Source of the DNA: JANMDU01 sp031418715
Lineage (GTDB): Bacteria > Pseudomonadota > Gammaproteobacteria > Burkholderiales > Burkholderiaceae_C
NCBI GenBank assembly: GCA_031418715.1
Contig: JANOJL010000066.1
Coordinates: forward strand, 124,001-188,000
DNA length: 64,000 nt
Direction of reading: 5' to 3'
Made by a program: the position numbers and the translations under genes. Shown here piece by piece: positions 51,058 through 59,716 of this stretch. Positions within the stretch are counted from its first letter, which is position 1, and every line of letters starts with the position of its first letter. Below the pieces are notes generated by a model. It had not been told where the DNA came from. It saw only the letters and a list, made by a program, of their open reading frames with translations, and searched no databases.

Positions 51058-51086
51058 AGTATAGCGGATAAGGAATTATTGTGCAA
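51058..51086 (-). promoter_or_regulatory. pbpG promoter
   Basis: TTGCAC (51081-51086) and TATACT (51058-51063) are 17 bases apart on the minus strand, about 40 bases ahead of the chosen pbpG ATG. This supports that start. Confidence 0.7.
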
Positions 51087-51294
51087 TATCAAGCACTTGG
51101 GTGATTTATTTAAATTTTATTTCAAAAGCTAGTGGTTTCCCTAGTCTTTACTATGTCGTTTTGTAACTTAGAGCGCCAAACCATTGATTTTGAATACTTT
51201 TCGGTGACGTATCCGACTTGTCCGCCAAACATGGGAAAATCCACGCTTCGGTTTGTGATCGTGCAAACTGCTTTATGGCTTTCTTCTGAACAAC

Positions 51295-52197
51295 ATGACC
51301 GCTTCCTCCCACCCCATGCTCAACGTGGCCGTGCGTGCCGCCCGCGCCGCTGGTGCCATCATCAATCGCGCCGCGCTCGATATCGAATCTGTGCGCATCA
51401 AGCAAAAAGAAGTCAACGATTTCGTCACCGAGGTGGATGCAGCGGCAGAACAAGCCATCATCGAGATCATTCTTGAAGCCTTTCCCAATCACGGCATCTT
51501 GGCCGAAGAATCGGGCACAAGCCAAGGCAACAAATTCTCTGATCACATCTGGATCATTGATCCGCTGGACGGCACCACCAATTTCATCCACGGCTTTCCC
51601 GTCTATTGCGTGAGCATCGCGCTGCAAATCAAAGGCAAGGTCGATCATGCCGTGGTGTTTGACCCCACACGCAATGATTTGTTTTTCAGCTCGCGCGGAC
51701 GAGGCGCCTACCTGAACGACCGCCGCCTGCGTGTCTCCAAGCGCGAGCGACTCGAGCAATCCCTAATTTCCACCGGTTTCCCCTTCCGCCCCGGCGACAA
51801 CTTCCCCGTCTACATGGCCATGATGAGCGACATCATGACCCGTACCGCCGGCCTGCGCCGCCCAGGCGCTGCGGCACTCGATTTGGCCTACGTTGCCGCA
51901 GGCTTCACTGATGGTTTCTTTGAGACCGGCCTCATGCCTTGGGACATGGCCGCAGGCTCCTTGCTCGTGCAAGAAGCAGGCGGTTTGATTGGGAATTTCA
52001 CAGGCGAGGCCGATTACCTCGATCAAAAAGAATGTATAGCTGGCAATCCTAAGATTTACGCGCAAATGGTGGGCTTGCTCGGTAAATACAGCAAGTTCGC
52101 AAGCGCAGGTGAGAAAGCCGCCGTACGCCAAGCTGGCACATTGAAGGGCGCGGGTCAAGTTGCGCCTGATTCATCTGCCGAAGAAGCGCCTTTGTAA
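51295..52197 (+). CDS. suhB: inositol monophosphatase family protein SuhB
   Basis: Mg-dependent phosphatase of the IMPase fold; SuhB homologues also act in rRNA antitermination. Metal-binding motifs are AEESG, DPLDGTTNFIHGFP and PWDMAAGSLLVQEAGG. The 300-residue length includes a short extra tail of about 30 residues. ATG 51295 is used; an in-frame ATG at 51316 is also possible. The 277-base gap to divergent pbpG holds the pbpG promoter and nothing else seen. Confidence 0.94.
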   Translation: MTASSHPMLNVAVRAARAAGAIINRAALDIESVRIKQKEVNDFVTEVDAAAEQAIIEIILEAFPNHGILAEESGTSQGNKFSDHIWIIDPLDGTTNFIHGFPVYCVSIALQIKGKVDHAVVFDPTRNDLFFSSRGRGAYLNDRRLRVSKRERLEQSLISTGFPFRPGDNFPVYMAMMSDIMTRTAGLRRPGAAALDLAYVAAGFTDGFFETGLMPWDMAAGSLLVQEAGGLIGNFTGEADYLDQKECIAGNPKIYAQMVGLLGKYSKFASAGEKAAVRQAGTLKGAGQVAPDSSAEEAPL

Positions 52198-52218
52198 ATC
52201 ACACATCTGGCTAACAGC

Positions 52219-54825
52219 GTGAGCGCTGATCTGTCCCACCACACACCGATGATGCAGCAATACCTGCGTCTGAAGAAAGACTTTCCCGAGACGCTGGTGT
52301 TTTACCGTATGGGGGATTTCTACGAAGTTTTCTTTGGCGATGCGGAAAAGGCTGCGCGGCTTCTAGACATTACGCTGACGCAGCGCGGGCAATCGGGCGG
52401 GCAGCCGGTGGTGATGGCCGGTGTGCCCTTTCATTCTCTGGAGACTTACCTCGCGCGACTCATCAAGCTCGGGGAATCGGTGGCGATTTGCGAGCAAGTG
52501 GGCGAGGTGACGGGTAAAGGCCCTGTTGAGCGAAAAGTGGTACGCGTCGTTACACCGGGCACACTGACGGATACTGAATTGCTCAGTGATAAATCCGAAG
52601 CTGTGCTGTTAGCCGTGCATCAAGCGCCGCGCAACAGACTCGGCTTAGCATGGCTGGCGCTCACTCAATCCGAAGTGCAACTTGCAGAATGCGCCCATGA
52701 TGAATTGGCCAGTTGGGTGTCGCGCATTGCGCCGAGTGAATTGCTCTATGCAAGCGATGTGACGCCCGCATTTGAGCAGCAGATCAAAGCGCAGCGGTTT
52801 TCCCAGCAACTCTCGCTTACCTTGCGCCCTGCGTTTCAGTTTGATTCAGGCTTGGGCACGCAAAAACTCTGCGAGCAACTCCAAGTAGCCAGCTTGGCGG
52901 CTTTCGGCGCACAAGAGCTGGAGCATGCGCAAGCAGCTGCCTGCGCCCTGCTCGCCTATGCTGAGCACACGCAAGGCGCTAGATTAGCGCATGTAAGCCG
53001 CCTACGCGTGCAGCGGCAAGCCGAGTTGATGGACATTCCGCTGCCGACACGACGCAATTTGGAACTGACTCAAACCCTGCGCGGCGAAGACAGCCCCACC
53101 CTCTTTTCGTTGCTCGATACCTGCATGACAGGGATGGGCAGCCGCGCTTTGAAAAGCTGGCTTTTGAATGTGCAGCGCGATCGAGCCATAGCGCAGCAAC
53201 GCATTCGTTTGATCACAGTATTGCGTGATGGTCATGCGCAGAAACTACGCGAACAGCTCAAAAGCAGCTCAGATGTCGAGCGAATTGCAGCGCGCGTTGC
53301 ACTGCGACAAGTCAAACCGCGCGAGCTGATTGCATTGCAACTAACGCTATCAAAATCAGAGCAATTAGCGCACGTGTTACAACGGCTAGGCACTGATTTC
53401 ACTTATATTTTTGAGCCTTTGGTAGCTCAGAGTCATTTGCTAACCTGCACCCAACTGATCGCGCAAGCCATCCTGCCAGAGCCTGCCGCACTGGTGCGCG
53501 ATGGTGGTGTGATCAACATAGGTTTTGATGCTGATCTGGATGAGCTGCGCGCCATTCAAACCAACTGTGATGCCTTCCTGCTCGATCTAGAAACTCGCGA
53601 ACGTGAACGCACCGGCATTAATAATCTGCGCGTGCAATACAACAAGGTTCATGGCTTTTACATCGAAGTCACCCAAGGCCAAGCCAGCAAAGTGCCCGAA
53701 GATTACCGACGCCGCCAGACCCTCAAAAACGCCGAGCGCTTCATCACACCTGAGCTGAAAACCTTTGAAGACAAAGCGCTCTCCGCAAATGAGCGAGCCC
53801 TTTCGCGAGAGAAGTTTTTGTATGAACAAGTACTCGATGCATTACAACCACACGTTCAAGCCCTCACAGCCGCAGCCACAGCCATTGCCACACTCGATGC
53901 CCTCTGCGCCTTGGCTGAACGCTCGCTCACGCTCAACTGGTGTGCCCCGCAATTCGTGAGTGAGCCTTGCATCGAGATCCGCGCTGGCCGCCATCCCGTC
54001 GTGGAAGCGCGTTTGGCTGAGACGGTGAACAAACCCTTCATCGCCAACGACACGGATCTGCATGCCAAAACCCGCATGCAAGTCATCACCGGCCCCAACA
54101 TGGGCGGCAAATCCACTTACATGCGCCAGATTGCCGTTATCTCCCTGCTCGCTTCTCTTGGCTCGTATGTGCCCGCCGCGTCGTTGCGCTTAGGGCCGCT
54201 CGATGCGATTTACACCCGCATCGGAGCAGCCGATGACTTGGCCAACGCGCAATCCACCTTCATGCTGGAGATGACGGAAGCCGCGCAAATCTTGCATGCA
54301 GCCACGCCGCAAAGCCTCGTGTTGATGGACGAAATTGGCCGTGGCACGAGCACCTTTGATGGTTTGGCACTCGCAAGCGGCATCGCTGCGCATTTGCACA
54401 AGACGCAAGCCTTCACACTCTTTGCCACGCATTATTTCGAGCTGACCCAATTCCCCGCCGATCACCACAGCGCCATCAACGTGCATGTGAGCGCCGTCGA
54501 GACAGGGCGCGATATCGCTTTCTTGCACAGCATCGAAGCCGGCCCTGCGAGCAAGAGCTACGGCATACAAGTCGCAAAGCTAGCCGGCGTCCCCGCGCAA
54601 GTGGTGAACCACGCAAGAGCCGCGCTGGAGCGTTTGGAAGCCAGCCAGCAAGCGGCACAAGCGCAGGTCGATTTATTCGCTACACCGCCGCCTGACACTA
54701 CGAATTCAGGAGCATCCAGCGCAGTAGAATCGGCGCTAAGCAGCATCAATCCTGATGATTTGAGCCCACGTGAGGCGCTCGATGCCCTGTATCAATTGAA
54801 AAAACTACTTCAACAAGCAACATGA
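52219..54825 (+). CDS. mutS: DNA mismatch repair protein MutS
   Basis: Mismatch recognition ATPase. The mismatch-binding wedge shows YRMGDFYEVFF, Walker A is GPNMGGKST (about residue 625) and Walker B is LVLMDEIGRGTST. The GTG at 52219 is taken as start; an ATG at 52249 would still keep the mismatch domain. At 868 residues it is normal. An E-like stretch lies in the lever region. The stop overlaps the next gene by four bases. Confidence 0.95.
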   Translation: MSADLSHHTPMMQQYLRLKKDFPETLVFYRMGDFYEVFFGDAEKAARLLDITLTQRGQSGGQPVVMAGVPFHSLETYLARLIKLGESVAICEQVGEVTGKGPVERKVVRVVTPGTLTDTELLSDKSEAVLLAVHQAPRNRLGLAWLALTQSEVQLAECAHDELASWVSRIAPSELLYASDVTPAFEQQIKAQRFSQQLSLTLRPAFQFDSGLGTQKLCEQLQVASLAAFGAQELEHAQAAACALLAYAEHTQGARLAHVSRLRVQRQAELMDIPLPTRRNLELTQTLRGEDSPTLFSLLDTCMTGMGSRALKSWLLNVQRDRAIAQQRIRLITVLRDGHAQKLREQLKSSSDVERIAARVALRQVKPRELIALQLTLSKSEQLAHVLQRLGTDFTYIFEPLVAQSHLLTCTQLIAQAILPEPAALVRDGGVINIGFDADLDELRAIQTNCDAFLLDLETRERERTGINNLRVQYNKVHGFYIEVTQGQASKVPEDYRRRQTLKNAERFITPELKTFEDKALSANERALSREKFLYEQVLDALQPHVQALTAAATAIATLDALCALAERSLTLNWCAPQFVSEPCIEIRAGRHPVVEARLAETVNKPFIANDTDLHAKTRMQVITGPNMGGKSTYMRQIAVISLLASLGSYVPAASLRLGPLDAIYTRIGAADDLANAQSTFMLEMTEAAQILHAATPQSLVLMDEIGRGTSTFDGLALASGIAAHLHKTQAFTLFATHYFELTQFPADHHSAINVHVSAVETGRDIAFLHSIEAGPASKSYGIQVAKLAGVPAQVVNHARAALERLEASQQAAQAQVDLFATPPPDTTNSGASSAVESALSSINPDDLSPREALDALYQLKKLLQQAT
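53346..53405 (+). repeat. E-element sequence inside mutS
   Basis: GCTATCAAAATCAGAGC, then AATTAGCGCACGTG, then TTACAACGGCTAGGC. Sense to mutS, it encodes about residues 377-395 (SKSEQLAHVLQRLG), a helical lever segment. Length of MutS appears little changed. Confidence 0.68.
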
Positions 54826-55646
54826 CTTACTGCGTCGCCATAAAACTCAACGCCGGCTTGGTGTTCCTCTCCGATTCGCGCACCAATGCGGGTCTCGATC
54901 AAATCAGCACCTTTCGTAAAATGATCGTCTATGAGAAGCCGGGTGATCGCTTCATGGTGCTGCTCTCAGCGGGCAATTTGAGTATCAGCCAAAGCGTGCG
55001 CGAGATGCTGCAAGTGGAGCAACTGAAAAACGAAGAAGGCGAGTCCGTCACCATCTGGAACGCAAAAAGCATGTTTGACGCGACGCGTGTGCTCGGCTCG
55101 GCGATCAGGCATGTGTATCAGCGCGATGGCGAAGCATTGAGGCTTTCAGGCGTGGAGTTCAATGTCTCCATGATCTTCGGCGGACAGATTGCAGGCGAAG
55201 GCATGCGCTTGTTTCAGGTGTATTCCGCTGGTAATTTCATTGAAGCCACGAAAGAAACGCCCTACTTCCAAGTGGGCGAATCCAAATATGGCAAACCTGT
55301 GCTGGATCGCGTGATTGAGCCCAATACGCCATTGGAAGAAGCTGCCAAATGCGCGCTCGTTTCGATGGATTCCACACTCAAATCAAATCTCTCCGTCGGC
55401 TTGCCCTTGGATCTGGTGGTGTATGAAGAAGGCAAAATGCAAAGCGATCGCATCGTTTGCATTGAAGAAAGCAACCCTTATTTTCAAATGCTACGCCGAA
55501 CCTGGGGCGGTAAGCTGCGCGAAGTGTTTGACAGCTTGGAAGACCCGCAGTGGAATGGCGGCCAAACCGATGCGCCACTGATGGCGCCGACCACGCGCAG
55601 CATCCCATTGAAGAAAATCACCACGCCAGAGGAAAAGCTGATTTGA
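54822..55646 (+). CDS. Anbu-type proteasome homologue
   Basis: A 274-residue Ntn-hydrolase-fold protein of the bacterial proteasome-related Anbu group. After Met removal Thr2 would be the nucleophile, and the start MTYCVAIKLNAGLVFLSDSR with D18 matches the family. Anbu in other bacteria usually sits with ATP-grasp, alpha-E and transglutaminase-like genes; here it follows mutS (ATGA overlap) and precedes a hydrolase (TTGA overlap). Peptidase activity has been hard to show for this family. Confidence 0.87.
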   Translation: MTYCVAIKLNAGLVFLSDSRTNAGLDQISTFRKMIVYEKPGDRFMVLLSAGNLSISQSVREMLQVEQLKNEEGESVTIWNAKSMFDATRVLGSAIRHVYQRDGEALRLSGVEFNVSMIFGGQIAGEGMRLFQVYSAGNFIEATKETPYFQVGESKYGKPVLDRVIEPNTPLEEAAKCALVSMDSTLKSNLSVGLPLDLVVYEEGKMQSDRIVCIEESNPYFQMLRRTWGGKLREVFDSLEDPQWNGGQTDAPLMAPTTRSIPLKKITTPEEKLI

Positions 55647-56452
55647 GTTTACTGATCTTTTCTCATGCCAACAGCTTCCCCGCCAGCACCTATGGCGTGA
55701 TGCTCGCTTCGCTCAAAAAGCGCGGCTTCACGGTCAAATGCATAGAAAAATTCGGACACGATGAGCGCTATCCCGTCACCAATAATTGGCCACATACCGT
55801 GCAAGAGCTGGCTGATTTTGTACAGCCACTCGTACAGAAATCAGGCGAAAAAGCATGGCTCGTTGGCCATTCGCTCGGCGGCATCCTCAGCACCATGTGC
55901 GCAGCAAGGCATTCAGATTTGGTGCGCGGCGTGGTGTTGCTCGACTCCCCCATGATCGGAGGCTGGAAAGCCACAGCGCTGGGCGCAGCCAAAGCCAGTG
56001 GGTTGGTGGGCAACATCTTACCCGGAAAAATCAGTCAACGTCGCACGCAAAGCTGGGCGAGTGAACAAGCCGCCTATGACAGCTTCAAATCCAAACGCGC
56101 CTTCGCGCTGTGGGAAGACGAGGTATTGCGTGACTACATCGCCCTCGGCACATACACCGGCAAAGACGGCAAAAGGCATCTGAGCTTTGATCGCGCCGTA
56201 GAAACCCAAATCTACAACACCTTGCCCGACAACCTAGCTCGCCTCTTGCACCGAAAACCCCTGCAATGCCCAGCAGCCTTCATTGGCGGCTTGCATTCCG
56301 AAGAGATCAAGCGCACAGGCACTGAGCTCACCGCCAAACTCACCAAAGGCCGCATGAACTGGATCGACGGCACGCACCTTTTCCCCATGGAAAAGCCGCT
56401 GGCAACAGCGGCTTTGGTGGAAGGGGTGATCAAGGCGATGGCGTCAAACTAA
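55643..56452 (+). CDS. alpha/beta hydrolase
   Basis: A 269-residue hydrolase. An oxyanion strand IFSHANSFPAS opens the protein, the nucleophile Ser lies in VGHSLGGILS, an acid follows VVLLDSP and the His is in DGTHLFP. The start is a TTG overlapping the anbu stop (TTGA) with GAGG about ten bases ahead. The next ATG would remove the first beta strand. Substrate unknown. Confidence 0.85.
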   Translation: MSLLIFSHANSFPASTYGVMLASLKKRGFTVKCIEKFGHDERYPVTNNWPHTVQELADFVQPLVQKSGEKAWLVGHSLGGILSTMCAARHSDLVRGVVLLDSPMIGGWKATALGAAKASGLVGNILPGKISQRRTQSWASEQAAYDSFKSKRAFALWEDEVLRDYIALGTYTGKDGKRHLSFDRAVETQIYNTLPDNLARLLHRKPLQCPAAFIGGLHSEEIKRTGTELTAKLTKGRMNWIDGTHLFPMEKPLATAALVEGVIKAMASN

Positions 56453-56477
56453 GAATCTGCATGCAGACAGCAGCAGA

Positions 56478-56987
56478 TCAATAGACCGACTTTGAATCGC
56501 TCACTGCACCATTGGTCTTGTACTGCTGAATCGCTTTGGCCAACGTAACATGGTTATCGCAGCTGGTGTTACCGCAAATTCTTTGAATCTGTACCAAGTG
56601 CTTTTGCGCCTCATCGGGCTTCTTGTCCATCAAATAAGCCATGCCGATGTAATTGTGAGTGGCTTGATGATTGGGGTCGAGCACCAGCGCTTTTTTGTAA
56701 TGCTCAAATGATTTTGGCAGGTCTGGCTTCGCTTGTAATCGGTAGCTGTAGCCCAGCAGATTTTGCACATCGGCATTGCGCGGATCTTCTTTAGCGGCAA
56801 CATTCAATTCAGCCAAAGCTTTGCGCCAGTCTTTGGCTTTGATCGCTTCGCGAGCGAGCGTCAGTCGCTCGTTCACCGTGGGCTGCACGACTTCTGGGCC
56901 TGTGTCTGCTGCATGTGCCGTTTGAAAGGCGACTGAGCTGATCGACAAAAGGGCACATATAACAGCGGTTGGGATGTTAGATTTCAT
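56478..56987 (-). CDS. exported TPR-repeat protein
   Basis: A 169-residue protein with a signal peptide cut after AHA (about residue 26) and two to three TPR units between residues 40 and 130 (NADVQNLLGYSYRLQ, HQATHNYIGMAYLMD). Two cysteines near residues 139 and 144 could pair in the periplasm. A scaffold role is inferred; partners are unknown. It converges on the hydrolase gene. Confidence 0.82.
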   Translation of the reverse strand: MKSNIPTAVICALLSISSVAFQTAHAADTGPEVVQPTVNERLTLAREAIKAKDWRKALAELNVAAKEDPRNADVQNLLGYSYRLQAKPDLPKSFEHYKKALVLDPNHQATHNYIGMAYLMDKKPDEAQKHLVQIQRICGNTSCDNHVTLAKAIQQYKTNGAVSDSKSVY

Positions 56988-57065
56988 GAAATTCTCCAGA
57001 GAAAGTTAAGTATAGGAGTGATCTACGGCGGCCGAGTTCAGTTCAGATGCAGTTGCTGAAGTAAT

Positions 57066-59615
57066 TTACGTCACAGGCGTTAACTTGGCTACCGAAAGTG
57101 CCAACCATTTCACGCCATGGCGGCCAAATTGCACTTGCGCACGCGCATCGTCGCCCTGCCCTTCGATAGCGAGCACCTTGCCTTCGCCGAATTTGTTGTG
57201 AAACACTTTCATCCCCGCCTTGATAGCCATACCGCTGGCGGAGGGCACAAACTCTTCTTTTTTAGAGACAAAAGTACGTTCTCCCGGCGTGTAATCTGTG
57301 CCAGATGCTCCTGAATTAGTCGCAGCCTTGTTTCCTGAATTCCCACGCCAAGCATTGCTGCCGCCATAGCCGCCTGCAAAGCCAGGTTGAAAACCGCTGC
57401 CAAAGCCAGCCGTTCTGGGGCTGAGCCATTTGAGCGCATCTTCAGGCAGTTCGTCAAAAAATCGGCTTTTGATGTTGTAGCTGGTGCGGCCATGCAGCAT
57501 GCGGGTTTGGGCAAAACTCATGTAGAGGCGCTTGCGAGCGCGCGTGATCGCCACATACATCAGGCGGCGCTCTTCTTCCAAACCTTCGTGGCTAGAAAGC
57601 GAGTTTTCATGGGGAAATAAACCTTCTTCCAGCCCAGTGATGAACACCGCATCAAACTCCAAGCCTTTCGCTGCATGCACCGTCATCATCTGCACCGCAT
57701 CTTTGCCCGCTTGCGCTTGGTTGTCACCCGACTCCAAAGCGGCATGCGTGAGAAATGCCAGCAGCGGCGACAATGTTTCACCCGTTTCAGCATCTGGTGC
57801 AAGGGATTCTGTTGCTACATTTTCAATAGCACTCAGCGCATATTCTATAACGGGTAGAGCCGGATTTATGCCTTGACTTACCGGGGATTGGCTCAAACCC
57901 TCATTCGCCAACTCATCCACCGGCAGCGCCACCGCATCGCGGCCAAAGCCTTCCTGCGTTACAAAGCTTTCTGCCGCGCTGACCAACTCGCGCAAATTCT
58001 CCAGGCGATCCTCGCCTTCTTTGTCATTCTTGTAATGCTCTTCCAAACCGCTGTGCTCCAGCACCAGTTCAATAATCTCGCGCAACGTGAGTTTGATGGT
58101 CTGCTCGCGCATCACATCCATCTTTGCCACAAAACCGCCCAATGAAGTGCCCGCTTTGCCAGTGACCACGCTCACCGCATCATGCAGCGAGCAACCCGAA
58201 GCGCGAGCTGCATCTTGAAGCTGCTCAATACTGCGCGCGCCAATGCCGCGCGGCGGAAAATTGCAGACGCGCATGAAACTCGTGTCGTCATGGGGATTTT
58301 CCAAAAGCCGCAAATACGCTAATGCATGCTTGACCTCTGCCCGCTCGAAAAATCGCAAACCGCCATACACCCGGTACGGAATACTAGCGTTAAACAACGT
58401 CGTCTCGATCACGCGGCTTTGCGCATTGCTGCGGTACAAAATCGCAATCTCAGAATGCTTCAAACCTGCTTCAGCGCCCTGATCGCGAAGCAAATGCTTC
58501 ACCTCTTCAATCAGCCACTGCGCTTCATAAAAATCGCTGCCGTTCTCCTGCACGCGCACCGGTTCACCTACGCCTTGACTCGTGCGCAGATTTTTCCCCA
58601 AGCGCTTGGTGTTGTGCCCAATCAGATGGTTGGCGCTGTTCAAGATATGCGCGAAGCTGCGGTAGTTTTCTTCGAGCTTGATTTGCTTCTTCACTGCGAA
58701 TTCGCGCACAAAATCTGCCATGTTGCCCACTCGCGCGCCGCGAAAAGCATAAATGCTTTGATCGTCATCGCCCACAGCAAACACACTGGCGACATTCATT
58801 GATCCGCTATCAGAAGCATAGCTGCCCGCGCTTGGATGCTCTGGACTCCAGCCCGCAAACATCTTGAGCCAAGCGTATTGCAGCTTATTCGTATCCTGAA
58901 ACTCATCCACCAAAATATGCTTAAAGCGCCTAGCGTAATGCTCGCGCACAGCCGGCTGATCACGCAGCAGCTCATAAGAGCGCAGCATCAGCTCGCCAAA
59001 ATCCACCACACCTTCTCGCTGACATTGCTCTTCATACAGCGCATAAAACTCTGCCTTCTTTTTGGTTTCATCGTCACGCACTGGCACGTCTGAAGGCCGC
59101 TGGCCTTCTTCCTTACAGCCGCCAATGAAATACTGCAATTGCTTTGGCGGAAAACGCTCTTCATCCACATTGAACTGCTTCATGAGCCGCTTGATCGCTG
59201 AGAGCTGATCCTGCGTATCCAAAATCTGAAAGCTCTGCGGCAAATTCGCCAGCTTGTAATGCGCCCGCAGAAAACGATTGCAAAGTCCGTGAAACGTGCC
59301 AATCCACATCCCGCGCACATTCACCGGCAGCATGCTCGAAAGCCGAGTCTGCATCTCCTTCGCAGCTTTGTTGGTAAACGTGACGGCCATCACGCCGCCA
59401 GGCGAAATTTGCCTCGTTTGCATCAGCCAAGCAATCCGCGTGGTGAGCACGCGCGTCTTGCCTGAGCCCGCGCCTGCGAGGATCAGCGCATGTTCGCCGG
59501 GCAGCGTGACAGCGGCTAACTGCTCGTCATTGAGGTTATCTAACAGAGGAATTTGTGCAAAAGGCAAAGGCGCACCAGAGTGCGCCGCATCGGGAGGGGA
59601 ATTCTCAAACAGCAT
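57066..59615 (-). CDS. uvrD: UvrD-type DNA helicase II
   Basis: SF1A 3'-5' helicase for excision and mismatch repair. Motif I is AGAGSGKTR, motif II VDEFQDTN, with GDDDQSIYAFRGA, the QNYRS-like motif LEENYRSFAH and VHAAKGLEFDAVF after it. At 849 residues it is about 100 longer than E. coli UvrD. The excess lies mainly in a 2B-domain linker near residues 570-625, which includes an E element, and in a Gly/Asn-rich segment near 750-790. The C-terminal end (KVFHNKFGEGKVLAIEG) is the RNA-polymerase-binding-type Tudor motif. Confidence 0.94.
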   Translation of the reverse strand: MLFENSPPDAAHSGAPLPFAQIPLLDNLNDEQLAAVTLPGEHALILAGAGSGKTRVLTTRIAWLMQTRQISPGGVMAVTFTNKAAKEMQTRLSSMLPVNVRGMWIGTFHGLCNRFLRAHYKLANLPQSFQILDTQDQLSAIKRLMKQFNVDEERFPPKQLQYFIGGCKEEGQRPSDVPVRDDETKKKAEFYALYEEQCQREGVVDFGELMLRSYELLRDQPAVREHYARRFKHILVDEFQDTNKLQYAWLKMFAGWSPEHPSAGSYASDSGSMNVASVFAVGDDDQSIYAFRGARVGNMADFVREFAVKKQIKLEENYRSFAHILNSANHLIGHNTKRLGKNLRTSQGVGEPVRVQENGSDFYEAQWLIEEVKHLLRDQGAEAGLKHSEIAILYRSNAQSRVIETTLFNASIPYRVYGGLRFFERAEVKHALAYLRLLENPHDDTSFMRVCNFPPRGIGARSIEQLQDAARASGCSLHDAVSVVTGKAGTSLGGFVAKMDVMREQTIKLTLREIIELVLEHSGLEEHYKNDKEGEDRLENLRELVSAAESFVTQEGFGRDAVALPVDELANEGLSQSPVSQGINPALPVIEYALSAIENVATESLAPDAETGETLSPLLAFLTHAALESGDNQAQAGKDAVQMMTVHAAKGLEFDAVFITGLEEGLFPHENSLSSHEGLEEERRLMYVAITRARKRLYMSFAQTRMLHGRTSYNIKSRFFDELPEDALKWLSPRTAGFGSGFQPGFAGGYGGSNAWRGNSGNKAATNSGASGTDYTPGERTFVSKKEEFVPSASGMAIKAGMKVFHNKFGEGKVLAIEGQGDDARAQVQFGRHGVKWLALSVAKLTPVT
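57814..57875 (+). repeat. interspersed element E inside uvrD
   Basis: GCTACATTTTCAATAGC, then ACTCAGCGCATATTC, then TATAACGGGTAGAGCC, then a GGATTTATGCC tail. It is antisense to uvrD, in frame, and encodes the INPALPVIEYALSAIENVA segment. Confidence 0.88.
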
Positions 59616-59716
59616 CCTTGGATTGTCGCTGCTTTGACTAGGCTTTATCGCCAGAGATATGCGCTAAAAAGCTGCCAACAGATCGCTGCGCATGTCGTCC
59701 AGCATCAAACCCAGCT

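Noticed and set aside
56925..56965. E-like stretch in the signal peptide of the TPR protein
   Set aside because: The ATATAACAGCGG part is suggestive, but the dyad is not recognisable, so it is not counted as a copy.
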